From positions 1 to 64,000 of the forward strand of contig NZ_NIHE01000003.1 in NCBI RefSeq assembly GCF_002806995.1: a stretch of DNA of 64,000 nucleotides. Direction: 5' to 3'. A program made the translations under genes and the position numbers. Below the pieces are notes generated by a model, which did no database searches, had not been told where the DNA came from, and was given only the letters and a program-made list of their open reading frames with translations. The stretch's first letter is position 1. The number at the start of each line of letters is the position of its first letter. Shown here piece by piece: positions 27,710-36,275 of this stretch. The DNA comes from Confluentibacter lentus (GTDB taxonomy: Bacteria; Bacteroidota; Bacteroidia; Flavobacteriales; Flavobacteriaceae).

Positions 27710-28324
27710 TTATATCATTTTAAAATCCAATAATAAATCACCTTCAATAGCTGCCTGTAAGTGGTCGCCTTTAAAAGTGGAGCCAGCACCAATGGCTGGT
27801 GTTCCTGTAAAAATAAGATCGCCAGGCATTAAGGTCATGTATGAAGATACAAAAGCAATAATTTCACTAAAATTATAAATCATGAAACTAGTGTTTCCAA
27901 CTTGTTTTTGTTCACCATTGATGAGTAAATCAAAGTTTATGTTATTTAAATCCGGAAAATCTGAAATTGATTTAAATGCGGACACAGGAGACGCCCCATC
28001 AAAACCTTTCGCCAACGCCCAAGGACCCTTGTCGTTTCTGCTTAAGGTTAGCACATCTTTAGCTGTAAAATCAATACCTACACCAATGTCTGATATATAG
28101 GAATCGGCATCTTTCAGAGCGATATTTTTACCTTGTTTCCCGATTTTAGCAACCAACTCAACTTCATAAATCAATTCTTTAGTAATGGCTGGAAATTCAA
28201 CATGTTTGTTGCCTGTTACTAACGTGGTATCTGCTTTCAAAAATATAGTTTGAAAGCCAGTTTTTAATGCATTTATTTCTGCTTTATCGCTCACATAATT
28301 TTTACCAATACCTATAATTTTCAT
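27710..28324 (-). CDS. fumarylacetoacetate hydrolase-family protein
   Basis: The 204-residue single FAH domain starts MKIIGIGKNYVSDKAE at the ATG 28324, chosen because the following residues are the standard FAH N-terminus. Metal ligands are visible as IYEVELVAKIG and IGVGIDFTAKDV, and later PGDLIFTGTPAIGAG. Proteins of this short type are acylpyruvate hydrolases or oxaloacetate decarboxylases; the exact substrate is not determinable here. It differs from the full-length fumarylacetoacetase at 14416. Confidence 0.88.
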   Translation of the reverse strand: MKIIGIGKNYVSDKAEINALKTGFQTIFLKADTTLVTGNKHVEFPAITKELIYEVELVAKIGKQGKNIALKDADSYISDIGVGIDFTAKDVLTLSRNDKGPWALAKGFDGASPVSAFKSISDFPDLNNINFDLLINGEQKQVGNTSFMIYNFSEIIAFVSSYMTLMPGDLIFTGTPAIGAGSTFKGDHLQAAIEGDLLLDFKMI

Positions 28325-28469
28325 GATTAAATTTTTAATATATATGATTTGTTTTTGAATCATTAAAAGTAATAAATTAGCAAAGTAAAAGTCTATTCTT
28401 TTTTTGATTTATTTAAAAGAATTAGCGATATTTATTTACTGGTTTAATTTTCAAAAATTTATAAAAATC

Positions 28470-28574
28470 ATGGCAAAATCACTAGATGCTAAGAAAAATG
28501 TTAAAAAAGAACCACTTTTAACACCAAAGGAAAAGAAAGCTGCGAAAATTGCTAAAAAAGCTAAGCGCACTTAG
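28470..28574 (+). CDS. 34-residue lysine-rich small protein
   Basis: ATG at 28470, 34 codons, TAG at 28572. The protein is MAKSLDAKKNVKKEP then LLTPKEKKAAKIAKKAKRT: about 40% lysine/arginine, no hydrophobic segment, and a proline in the middle. The composition, an ATG after an A-rich leader and a terminator 25 bases downstream support a real gene. A nucleic-acid or ribosome-associated peptide is plausible, but nothing shows this directly. Confidence 0.6.
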   Translation: MAKSLDAKKNVKKEPLLTPKEKKAAKIAKKAKRT

Positions 28575-28598
28575 TTTTTGTTTCTTTTTAATGTACAG

Positions 28599-28628
28599 AA
28601 AAGCACTCTTTTATGAGTGTTTTTTTGT
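28599..28628 (+). terminator. terminator after the 34-residue gene
   Basis: AAAGCACTC pairs with GAGTGTTTT across a 6-base loop, followed by a seven-T run. Confidence 0.75.
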
Positions 28629-28643
28629 TTTCAAAAAATATTT

Positions 28644-28676
28644 TTTGATAGGGATAAGTTCTATTTGTTATTTTCG
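28644..28676 (+). promoter_or_regulatory. probable promoter of the SMP-30-like gene
   Basis: TTTG (28644-28647), 21-base spacer, TATTTTCG (28669-28676, one mismatch to TAnnTTTG). It places the start of transcription near 28683, which supports translation from 28701 and excludes an upstream start. Confidence 0.5.
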
Positions 28677-28700
28677 TTAAAATTAAAATCCGACTTAATA

Positions 28701-29699
28701 ATGAAAAGTTTACTTCAAACCATATCTTTTTTATTAGTTTTTTTTATTGGCCATGCTCAAAATATTAAGCCAGAAGGGAAATTAATTGTAAAAAATCCTT
28801 TGATAACTAAATTGATTCCAGAGAACCCTCAGATAGAGATACTGGGAGAGGGTTTTAATTGGTCTGAAGGGCCATGTTGGATTCCCAGTGAGAATAAATT
28901 TGTGTTTTCTGACGTGAAAGAAAATACCATTTTTGAATGGACAGAGGAGGGTGGAATTAAACCTTATTTAAAGCCATCAGGATATACTGGAGAAAAAGAA
29001 AGAGGAGGCGAAATGGGTTCTAACGGATTAATAATCAATCAGAATGGTGAATTAGTTATATGCCAGCACGGCGATAGAAGAATTGCCAAGATGAATGCCG
29101 ATGTTTCAAATCCGAAACCAGATTTTGTAACGCTTAGCAATGGTTTTGATGGAAAAAAATTCAATAGTCCGAATGATTTAGTATATGCTAAAAATGGGGA
29201 CTTGTTTTTTACGGATCCGCCATATGGACTAGAACGAAATAATCCAAATGTTGTTAAAGAGATGGATTATCAAGGTGTTTATAAAATTGATAAAAGCGGA
29301 CAGACGATTTTATTGACTAAAGAGATCTCTTTTCCAAATGGTATAGCCATTTCTGTTGATGGTAAAAAATTGTATGTTTCTAATTCCGATTTCACAAAAC
29401 CTTTATGGATGGTTTATGATTTAACTGCGGATAATACCATTGAAAACGGAAAAGTTTTTTGTACCGCTGAAGGCTATGATAGGCAAAAAATGCAAGGAGG
29501 ACCCGATGGGATGGCGGTTCATAAATCAGGATGGCTGTTTGCTTCAGGCCCAGGTGGTATTTGGATTATTACAGAAGAAGGAGAGCATTTAGGAATTATT
29601 TATACGGGTGAATATACCTCAAATTGTACCTTTAATGAAGATTATTCATATCTCTACATGACGGCAAATCATAAAGTGCTTAGAATGAAATTAAAGTAG
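28701..29699 (+). CDS. SMP-30/gluconolactonase-like exported enzyme
   Basis: The 332-residue six-bladed beta-propeller has a signal peptide (cleavage near IGHAQ). Family features are EGFNWSEGPCWIPS with the metal Glu, NGLIINQNGELVICQHGDRRI, the NSPNDLVYAKNGDLFFTDPPYGL core (metal Asn) and the GGPDGMAVHKSGWLFASGPGG segment (metal Asp). It probably hydrolyses a sugar lactone in the periplasm. It stands alone between a small-protein gene and a serine hydrolase. Confidence 0.92.
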   Translation: MKSLLQTISFLLVFFIGHAQNIKPEGKLIVKNPLITKLIPENPQIEILGEGFNWSEGPCWIPSENKFVFSDVKENTIFEWTEEGGIKPYLKPSGYTGEKERGGEMGSNGLIINQNGELVICQHGDRRIAKMNADVSNPKPDFVTLSNGFDGKKFNSPNDLVYAKNGDLFFTDPPYGLERNNPNVVKEMDYQGVYKIDKSGQTILLTKEISFPNGIAISVDGKKLYVSNSDFTKPLWMVYDLTADNTIENGKVFCTAEGYDRQKMQGGPDGMAVHKSGWLFASGPGGIWIITEEGEHLGIIYTGEYTSNCTFNEDYSYLYMTANHKVLRMKLK

Positions 29700-29767
29700 C
29701 ATTTAAAATAATTTAAAATAAAGGGTTAAATAGTATCAATACCTAATTATTTTAACAAAAAAATGCA

Positions 29768-29816
29768 TTTTGTCGTTTATTTATGTGTTTTTGTCGTTTA
29801 TTTAAGTATTTTGACG
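29768..29816 (+). promoter_or_regulatory. three direct repeats, candidate operator
   Basis: TTTTGTCG at 29768-29775, again at 29789-29796, and TTTTGACG at 29809-29816. The first two are followed by the same TTTATTTA. Spacings of 21 and 20 bases put the repeats on one face of the helix, two turns apart. The second repeat contains the -33 box and the third abuts the -7 box of the next gene. Confidence 0.5.
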
Positions 29817-29824
29817 TATGTTTG
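29790..29824 (+). promoter_or_regulatory. promoter of the serine hydrolase gene
   Basis: TTTG (29790-29793), 23-base spacer, TATGTTTG (29817-29824), an exact TAnnTTTG. Predicted leader about 28 bases. Confidence 0.6.
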
Positions 29825-29858
29825 ATACGTTGTCCACAAATCTAACCAATACATAACT

Positions 29859-31178
29859 ATGCCTAAATTCAAAATTCTGATAAGTCTTGCGGTTTTTTCT
29901 TTAATATTTATCGCTTTTAAATCAATCTCCAATTCTGAACCCAATAATTTAACTTCAATAGCTGAGCTAGAAGGGACTCGTTTACTAGAAGGGACTCGTT
30001 TAGTTGACCACGATGAGTTGGAGTTATATAAATGGCGTCAACAGGAATTAAAAATGGCTTTGGAATCTTATTTCAGCAAAGCCATTGCTTCTGGTACCAT
30101 TGTTGGGGCTGGGGTAAGTATTGTCAAGGGAGATTCTATTGTAATTTCAGATGGTTTTGGTAAAAGAAATATCAATTTAAATAAGGTTGTTGATGCAGAA
30201 ACCGTTTTCAGATTGGGATCTATATCTAAAGGATTTGCCGGGATTTTATCTGCTAGTTTAAATAGTGAAGGCACATTGCATTGGGAAGATAAGGTTAGTG
30301 ATTTTATACCAGAATTTCAGTTAGGCGATGCAACAAATACAGAAAAGGTCACATTAGCAACTATATTATCACAATCGTCTGGTATTCCCCAGCATGCATA
30401 TACCAATATTTTGGAAACTGGATTGCCATTAAAAGATATTGCCAAGCGATTTAAAAGTATTGTGCCTATAAGTAAACCGGGTGTAACATACAGTTACCAG
30501 AACGCTATGTTTGCACTTTGCGGAGATATGATGCATAAAGCAACGGGGCAAACTATAAACACATTATTAAAGGAGAAGATTTTTACACCGCTAGACATGC
30601 AAAATACATCAACAGATAATGAAACCTTTAGTCATAACGAAAATATTGCGACACCACATTCCCAAGTTAGTCATAGTTTTAGAGCCTTAAAGCTTAATAC
30701 TAAGTATTATAATGCTGTTGCGGCTGGGGGTGTTAATGCCAGTGCCATAGATATGGCAAAATGGATGCGATTTTTACTAGGTCACAATCCAGAAATAATG
30801 GATAAATCTGTTTTTCAGCAAGCTTTTGTGCCTTCTGTTGAAATTAAAGAACAAAACACATATTACCAAAAATGGCCAGGTCATGTAGCATCTTTTTATG
30901 GTTATGGATGGAGGATTCACAAATATATTGATGCTACCAATAAAGAGGAAAAAACGATTTGGCATCATGGCGGAACGGTTAACAATTACCGAAATGAAAT
31001 TGCTCTTTTCCCTGAAGACGATTTAGGGATTTGCGTGCTTTTAAATAGTAATTCTAAACTTGCAAAAACCGTTATTCCAGACTTGCAAAAAATTGTGAAC
31101 GACATCTATAAATCAAACACATTAAAATTAGCTGCGAACGCCACTGAAGAAAAAGCAGAAACCGTTTTTATGAAATAA
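29859..31178 (+). CDS. serine hydrolase, class C beta-lactamase/AmpH fold
   Basis: The 439-residue protein has an N-terminal membrane-spanning or signal segment (LISLAVFSLIFIAF) and the penicillin-binding fold. The nucleophile motif SxxK is in FRLGSISKGFAG (about residue 113), the YxN tyrosine in TYSYQNAMF, and HHGG (IWHHGGTVNNY) replaces KTG. These enzymes are peptidases or esterases rather than proven beta-lactamases. Near residues 37-48 the sequence LEGTRL occurs twice in tandem, from an exact 18-base duplication (29967-29984 and 29985-30002). Three upstream direct repeats suggest regulated expression. Confidence 0.9.
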   Translation: MPKFKILISLAVFSLIFIAFKSISNSEPNNLTSIAELEGTRLLEGTRLVDHDELELYKWRQQELKMALESYFSKAIASGTIVGAGVSIVKGDSIVISDGFGKRNINLNKVVDAETVFRLGSISKGFAGILSASLNSEGTLHWEDKVSDFIPEFQLGDATNTEKVTLATILSQSSGIPQHAYTNILETGLPLKDIAKRFKSIVPISKPGVTYSYQNAMFALCGDMMHKATGQTINTLLKEKIFTPLDMQNTSTDNETFSHNENIATPHSQVSHSFRALKLNTKYYNAVAAGGVNASAIDMAKWMRFLLGHNPEIMDKSVFQQAFVPSVEIKEQNTYYQKWPGHVASFYGYGWRIHKYIDATNKEEKTIWHHGGTVNNYRNEIALFPEDDLGICVLLNSNSKLAKTVIPDLQKIVNDIYKSNTLKLAANATEEKAETVFMK

Positions 31179-31250
31179 TGTTTTAGTTTGTTGTAAATTT
31201 TTAGAACAATTTATATAATTAACCATTATTTTAAAGTCGCGATATAGTCC

Positions 31251-31676
31251 TTAATACTCATAAAGTATAGTATCAAAAGAATTGGTTATGTTCAGTTGTA
31301 CCTGATTGCCACTGACTTTTAGATTAGAAATATCAAAAGTCAATTCTTTTGTAATATAGGCGTAACATAATTCTTCATTTTTTAATGATAATCTTAAGTT
31401 TCTTTGTGCCGGAAGCGATTCTGAGATGTCCTCGGAATCAATCAGAATGATTTCCCAACTATTACCGTTACATCCGCCCGCACTAAAATTGATTTTCAAA
31501 CAATCGCCGTTTATTTCTAAACTATTAATAGCTACAAGGTCTGAAGGAGCATTTTGGTAGGCTTCTGAGCTGATTAGTGTTGTAAATTTACAGTCTATTG
31601 AATTATCGTCCTCATCTTTATTGCAACCTAAAAGGGCAAGAGATAATACAATTATCATTAAAATTCTGTAGTTCAT
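31251..31676 (-). CDS. small lipoprotein, function unknown
   Basis: The 141-residue protein has a clear lipoprotein signal (LSLALLGC, Cys18) followed by an acidic linker (NKDEDDNS). The rest is beta-rich, with CFT-type cysteines (Cys29 in IDCKF, Cys59 in GDCLKI, Cys69 in AGGCNG, Cys105 in EELCYAY) that could form two disulfides in the periplasm. It is an isolated gene. Confidence 0.7.
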   Translation of the reverse strand: MNYRILMIIVLSLALLGCNKDEDDNSIDCKFTTLISSEAYQNAPSDLVAINSLEINGDCLKINFSAGGCNGNSWEIILIDSEDISESLPAQRNLRLSLKNEELCYAYITKELTFDISNLKVSGNQVQLNITNSFDTILYEY

Positions 31677-31847
31677 ATATTGTTTTTTTTAATTAGATGT
31701 AAGATTTTATAATTGGTTGCGTCAACAAGTTAGAATTACTATGGTGTTTTTAATAGTAAAATGATTTCTTAATCAATAAAATTAAGATATGATTGATTGT
31801 AAAGTTTGGTTATTTTAGCAGACTATTCCAACCTATAAACATAATGC

Positions 31848-33614
31848 ATGCAACATCATAAAACCACCCAAAAATCTAAAACCAAAGGAAAAGTAACTCT
31901 AGTAACCGCATTTAAAACCATTATTTGGCCACGACGAAATCTGGTGTTTATCGGTTTAATTCTTATTGTATTAAGCAGATTGGCCAGTTTGGTATTGCCA
32001 TGGAAAAGTAAGGCTTTGTTGGATGATGTGATTCCCAATAAGGATTATGTAGAACTCCGTAATTTATTAATCATCGTAGGATTGGCAATTTTAATGCAGT
32101 CGGTAACGTCTTTTTTATTGACGAAAATTCTAAGCGTACAAGCACAATATCTAATATCGGAATTACGTGCTCAAGTACAAAAAAAAGTATTGTCATTACC
32201 CATCAGTTTTTTTGATAACACAAAATCAGGTGCTTTGGTTTCTCGCATTATGAGTGATGTTGAAGGTGTTCGTAATTTAATAGGTACGGGCTTGGTACAA
32301 ATGGTGGGTGGCACAATAACGGCTGTCATTTCATTGATTTTATTAATACGAATTAGTCCATCGATGACCTTATTTGTGTTGGTTCCAGTAGCTGTTTTTG
32401 GTATCATCGCCCTGAAAGCTTTTGGTTATATAAGACCGATTTTTAGAACTCGTGGAAAAATAAATGCCGAAGTGACGGGTAGATTGACTGAAACTTTAGC
32501 GGGCGTTCGTGTTATTAAAGCGTTTAATGCCGAAGAACAAGAAAACAAAACCTTCGAATTGGGAGTAGATAGATTGTTTCAGAACGTAAAAAAGAGTTTA
32601 ACGGCCACGGCTTTTATGACGAGTTCATCCACTTTTTTGCTCGGAATTGCTTCTACAGGAATTATGGGTATTGGTGGATACAAAATCATGGTTGGAGAAT
32701 TAACCATTGGTGATTTTTTATCGTTTACCCTCTTGCTTGGATTTATGATTGCGCCCATTGTACAGATGAGCAATATTGGAAGTCAGCTTACGGAAGCTTT
32801 TGCAGGTTTAGACAGAACCGAAGAGCTTATGAATATGACTGCCGAAGAAGATAACGAACAAAGAACCATCACATTAGATAACCTAAAAGGAGACATTGAG
32901 TTTAAGGACGTTTCTTTTTCTTATGAAGCAGGTAAGGAAGTGTTGCATAATATAAACTTTAAAGCTCCAGCGGGTTCCGTGACGGCTTTGGTAGGGAGTT
33001 CGGGTTCTGGAAAATCAACAATTGCTGGATTATCGGCTACCTTTTTAACACCTAAGTCGGGAGTGGTGTCTATCGATAATCAAGATTTATCAAAAGTAAA
33101 ATTAAGCAGTTACCGTCAATATTTAGGGGTGGTACTTCAGGATGAATTTTTATTTGAAGGTACCATCCGGGAAAATATATTATTCCCAAGACCAGATGCC
33201 AGTGAAGCAGATTTACAAAATGCTGTAAAGGCAGCTTATGTTAACGAATTCACAGATAGATTTGATTACGGTTTAGATACGTTAATAGGCGAGCGAGGCG
33301 TGAAACTTTCTGGTGGACAACGTCAGCGTTTAGCTATTGCCAGAGCTATTTTGGCGAACCCAAAAATTATCATTTTAGATGAAGCAACGTCTAATTTAGA
33401 TACCGAAAGTGAAGGCTTGATTCAGAAAAGTTTATCGGAATTAATGAAAGATAGAACCACCATCGTGATTGCACATAGATTAAGTACCATTAGAAAAGCA
33501 GACCAAATTTTGGTTATTGAAGCAGGCAAAATCGCAGAGCGTGGTACCCATGACGAGTTGATTGCCTTGCAAGGGCGTTATTATGATTTATATACCTATC
33601 AAGCTAAAATTTAA
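31848..33614 (+). CDS. ABC exporter half-transporter (MsbA-like)
   Basis: The 588-residue protein fuses a six-helix exporter membrane domain (about 25-330) to an ATPase domain (about 350-585) with Walker A LVGSSGSGKST, Q-loop VVLQDEF, signature LSGGQRQRLAIARA, Walker B IIILDEATSNLD and the H-loop in IAHRLST. It acts as a homodimer or heterodimer in the inner membrane; lipid, peptide or drug export are all possible. A DinB gene follows 6 bases later. A basic N-terminal extension (residues 1-20) precedes the first helix. Confidence 0.93.
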   Translation: MQHHKTTQKSKTKGKVTLVTAFKTIIWPRRNLVFIGLILIVLSRLASLVLPWKSKALLDDVIPNKDYVELRNLLIIVGLAILMQSVTSFLLTKILSVQAQYLISELRAQVQKKVLSLPISFFDNTKSGALVSRIMSDVEGVRNLIGTGLVQMVGGTITAVISLILLIRISPSMTLFVLVPVAVFGIIALKAFGYIRPIFRTRGKINAEVTGRLTETLAGVRVIKAFNAEEQENKTFELGVDRLFQNVKKSLTATAFMTSSSTFLLGIASTGIMGIGGYKIMVGELTIGDFLSFTLLLGFMIAPIVQMSNIGSQLTEAFAGLDRTEELMNMTAEEDNEQRTITLDNLKGDIEFKDVSFSYEAGKEVLHNINFKAPAGSVTALVGSSGSGKSTIAGLSATFLTPKSGVVSIDNQDLSKVKLSSYRQYLGVVLQDEFLFEGTIRENILFPRPDASEADLQNAVKAAYVNEFTDRFDYGLDTLIGERGVKLSGGQRQRLAIARAILANPKIIILDEATSNLDTESEGLIQKSLSELMKDRTTIVIAHRLSTIRKADQILVIEAGKIAERGTHDELIALQGRYYDLYTYQAKI

Positions 33615-33620
33615 TTAGTT

Positions 33621-34139
33621 ATGAAAGTATCAGATTTACAACCACAAGAGTTTAGTCCAAATAATGGTAGATACATAAGCATACTTCCTAAAGATTTGGA
33701 ACTTATTAAAAGTTTTAGAGACGATTTTGATGCTATTTTGGACTTATTCCAATCCATGCCAACCGAAAAACTGGATTTCAGATATGCAGAAGGAAAGTGG
33801 AATCTTAAAGAGGTTTTTCAGCACATCATTGATACCGAACGTATTTTTATTTACCGTTGTTTCAGAATATCTAGGCACGATAAAACGCCGTTGCCAGGAT
33901 TTGAGCAGGATGATTATGTATTGCCTTCACAAGCAGATAAAAAAAGTCTTGAAAATTTGATTGAGGAGTTTAAAGCCGTCAGACAACATTCCATAGTATT
34001 ATTAAAAAGTTTAAACGACACCGATTTAAAATTCATAGGCATTGTCAATGGAAATCCTATTTCCGCAAGGGCAGTAGCTTTCAATATTATTGGGCATAAT
34101 TTGTGGCATGTTAACATCATCAAAGAGCGTTATTTATAA
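33621..34139 (+). CDS. DinB-family protein
   Basis: The 172-residue cytoplasmic four-helix protein of the DinB/YfiT-like group has metal-ligand histidines in VFQHIIDTERIFIYR (about residue 69) and NIIGHNLWHVNIIKERY (about 157 and 161). Family members bind nickel or zinc and some are thiol transferases. It lies between the ABC exporter (6 bases upstream) and a Crp-like regulator whose ATG directly follows its stop codon, so the three genes probably form one operon. Confidence 0.88.
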   Translation: MKVSDLQPQEFSPNNGRYISILPKDLELIKSFRDDFDAILDLFQSMPTEKLDFRYAEGKWNLKEVFQHIIDTERIFIYRCFRISRHDKTPLPGFEQDDYVLPSQADKKSLENLIEEFKAVRQHSIVLLKSLNDTDLKFIGIVNGNPISARAVAFNIIGHNLWHVNIIKERYL

Positions 34140-34724
34140 ATGTCAATGAAAATAGAACCCCTTTTAAAGTACATTGATAAGTATGTTTCCTTAACCCAAG
34201 AGGAAATGGATGTTCTTGTTTCCAAAGTTATTTACAGGAAATATTTAAAAGGTCAGTATTTGGTTCAACAGGGTGATGTCTGCAAATATTCTTGTTTTGT
34301 TATTTCTGGCTGTACCAAAACATTTTACATGGATGATGAAGGTCAAGAACATATCATGATGTTTTCTGTAGAAGATTGGTGGACCTCAGATATGAGCAGT
34401 TTTATTAATCAAACGCCAGCCGATTTCAATATTCAATTCTTGGAAAACACCGAATTGATTATGATCCCTCGTGATATTATTGAAGAGTTGTATGAACGTA
34501 TTCCAAAATTGGAGCGTTTATTTAGAAAAATCATTGAAAAAGCGTTTATAGCATCCCAAAAACGAATCGTTAGAAATTTAAGTATGACGGCCAAGGATAG
34601 ATATATTTATTTTAGAAACCAATATCCTTTAATAGAGCAACGTATTCCTCAATATATGGTGGCTTCATATTTAGGCATCACTAAAGAGTTTTTAAGTAAA
34701 ATAAAAAGCCAACTACTTACTTAA
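34140..34724 (+). CDS. Crp/Fnr-family transcriptional regulator
   Basis: The 194-residue protein has a cNMP-binding-like barrel (GQYLVQQGDVCKYSCFVISGCTKTF, about 38-62) and a C-terminal helix-turn-helix (RIPQYMVASYLGITKEFLSKIKSQL). The ATG at 34140 abuts the DinB stop with no spacer; an alternative ATG is two codons downstream. The usual cAMP-binding arginine-serine pair is missing. It could control the ABC-DinB operon it closes. Confidence 0.87.
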   Translation: MSMKIEPLLKYIDKYVSLTQEEMDVLVSKVIYRKYLKGQYLVQQGDVCKYSCFVISGCTKTFYMDDEGQEHIMMFSVEDWWTSDMSSFINQTPADFNIQFLENTELIMIPRDIIEELYERIPKLERLFRKIIEKAFIASQKRIVRNLSMTAKDRYIYFRNQYPLIEQRIPQYMVASYLGITKEFLSKIKSQLLT

Positions 34725-34899
34725 GAGTAAAAATGTTAAACTAAGTTAACAAAATTTAATAAAATAGATTATTTTCTATATTCGTACGTTATTAGAACTT
34801 TGCATTGTAAAATTAGCATAGTTTTTGATAAGTATTTTGCAATTAAAAACAATACAAACAAATATCATTAAAACCAAAAAACAACAAAACAATACAAAC

Positions 34900-35478
34900 A
34901 TGAAAAAAACGATTAAAAATTTGGCAATTGTAGCTTTAGTAGCTTTTACAACATTATCTTTTGTAGCTCTTACTGCTGAAAAAAAACCGATTAAAACAGA
35001 CCAAAGTAAATTAGTTTGGAAAGGTTATAAAGTTACAGGATCTCATGATGGAACCATTAACATTAAATCGGGTTCATTAACTTTTGAAGGCGATAAACTT
35101 ACAGGCGGGGAGTTTGTGGTAGATATGCCTTCTTTAATTAGTTTGGATGCTCAAGGCGGTATGAAAGACCGTTTGGAAGGTCATTTAAAGAATGATGATT
35201 TCTTTGGTGTTGATAAATATCCAACATCTACATTGGTGTTTAAAAAGGTAGAAGCTGCTGGAAAAAATAGATATACTGTAACTGGCGATTTAACAATTAA
35301 AGGTATTACGAAATCTAATACATTCACCATTTCTATTTACGGAAACAAGGCGACTGCAAACTTAAAAGTTGACAGAACCTTGTACGATATTAAATTTAGA
35401 TCTGGAAGTTACTTTGATAATTTACAAGACAATCTTATTTATGATGAATTTGATTTAGTAGCAGATTTACAGTTCTAA
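34900..35478 (+). CDS. YceI-family periplasmic protein
   Basis: The 192-residue exported lipocalin-like beta barrel has a signal peptide up to about residue 26 (LSFVALTAEK). YceI hallmarks are SKLVWKGYKVTGSHDGTI, GEFVVDMPSLIS, LKNDDFFGVDKYPTS (the KYP core), YTVTGDLTIKGITK and VDRTLYDIKFRS. YceI proteins bind isoprenoid-type lipids. The start at 34900 gives a proper signal peptide. It is a single gene with its own terminator. Confidence 0.92.
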   Translation: MKKTIKNLAIVALVAFTTLSFVALTAEKKPIKTDQSKLVWKGYKVTGSHDGTINIKSGSLTFEGDKLTGGEFVVDMPSLISLDAQGGMKDRLEGHLKNDDFFGVDKYPTSTLVFKKVEAAGKNRYTVTGDLTIKGITKSNTFTISIYGNKATANLKVDRTLYDIKFRSGSYFDNLQDNLIYDEFDLVADLQF

Positions 35479-35502
35479 ATCCAAAAATACTTCAATACAA
35501 AG

Positions 35503-35534
35503 AAAAAAAGCGTTCAGAAATGAGCGCTTTTTTT
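35503..35534 (+). terminator. terminator of the yceI-like gene
   Basis: AAAAAAGCGTTC pairs with GAGCGCTTTTTT (one G-U), with a 5-base loop and T run. Confidence 0.85.
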
Positions 35535-35648
35535 GCTTTAAAATACATGCCAAAAAATAATTATGAATCTATGTACACACATACATTTATAAAAACGGAT
35601 TAAAGTTTTAAAAGCTATCTTTACACCTTACTAAATATAAAAAGTTAA

Positions 35649-36275
35649 ATGTCATTTAAAAAATTAATAGAACCTCTCCAGGAAGCAATAAAACATAAAG
35701 GTTTTACAGGCATGTTACCATTGCAACAATTAATACTCTCAAAAATAAAGGGAGGGGCTAATTTGTTTGTTATAGCACCTCAAGGAAGTGGAAAAACAAC
35801 AAGTTTGATTATGAGCGTTATCAATAAACTAAATGGAGAAGCTTTTGAAGATGCCCCTCGAGCATTGATTTTTGTAAAAGATAAACAAGCGGCATTAAAT
35901 CTGGAAGCTGAGTTTAAAGAGTATACGAAAGGAACCGATTTGCGAATCTATTGTGCTTATGAAGAACATAATATAGAATTACAACGTGAAGAGCTTTATT
36001 TGGGTACAGACATTGTTATAGCAACGCCCAAAAGGTTGAACAGAATATTCTATTTAAATGGTGTTAATTTGAATAAATTACAGCTATGCATTGTTGAAGA
36101 TGCTGAGTTTTTATTTAGAAACAACCATTTTGCGGAAGTTACAAGAACACCAGAAAGCATATCCAAATGCCAATATCTTATTTTCTCAATCAAATTCGAT
36201 GATCGTTTTGAGCGTTGGCAAGATTCTTTTATGTATAATTCCCAAATTATAAAGTATCCAGATTTGTCTAGCTAA
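35649..36275 (+). CDS. half-length DEAD-box-like ATPase domain protein
   Basis: The 208-residue protein contains only the first RecA-like domain of a DEAD-box helicase: a Q-motif-like GFTGMLPLQQLIL, Walker A APQGSGKTT (about 43-51) and motif Ib ATPKRLNRIF. Motif II reads VEDAEF in place of DEAD, and the SAT motif is IFS. No second RecA domain follows; the next 750 bases are non-coding. The conserved reading frame argues for a functional, probably non-unwinding RNA-binding ATPase, not a recent pseudogene. Confidence 0.8.
   Translation: MSFKKLIEPLQEAIKHKGFTGMLPLQQLILSKIKGGANLFVIAPQGSGKTTSLIMSVINKLNGEAFEDAPRALIFVKDKQAALNLEAEFKEYTKGTDLRIYCAYEEHNIELQREELYLGTDIVIATPKRLNRIFYLNGVNLNKLQLCIVEDAEFLFRNNHFAEVTRTPESISKCQYLIFSIKFDDRFERWQDSFMYNSQIIKYPDLSS

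Noticed and set aside
28617-28700. Upstream start for the SMP-30-like gene
   Set aside because: It lies in the preceding terminator and promoter, and would hide the signal peptide.
35649-36275. Pseudogene of a DEAD-box helicase
   Set aside because: The frame is intact with a proper start and stop, and no remnant of the second domain follows in any frame.
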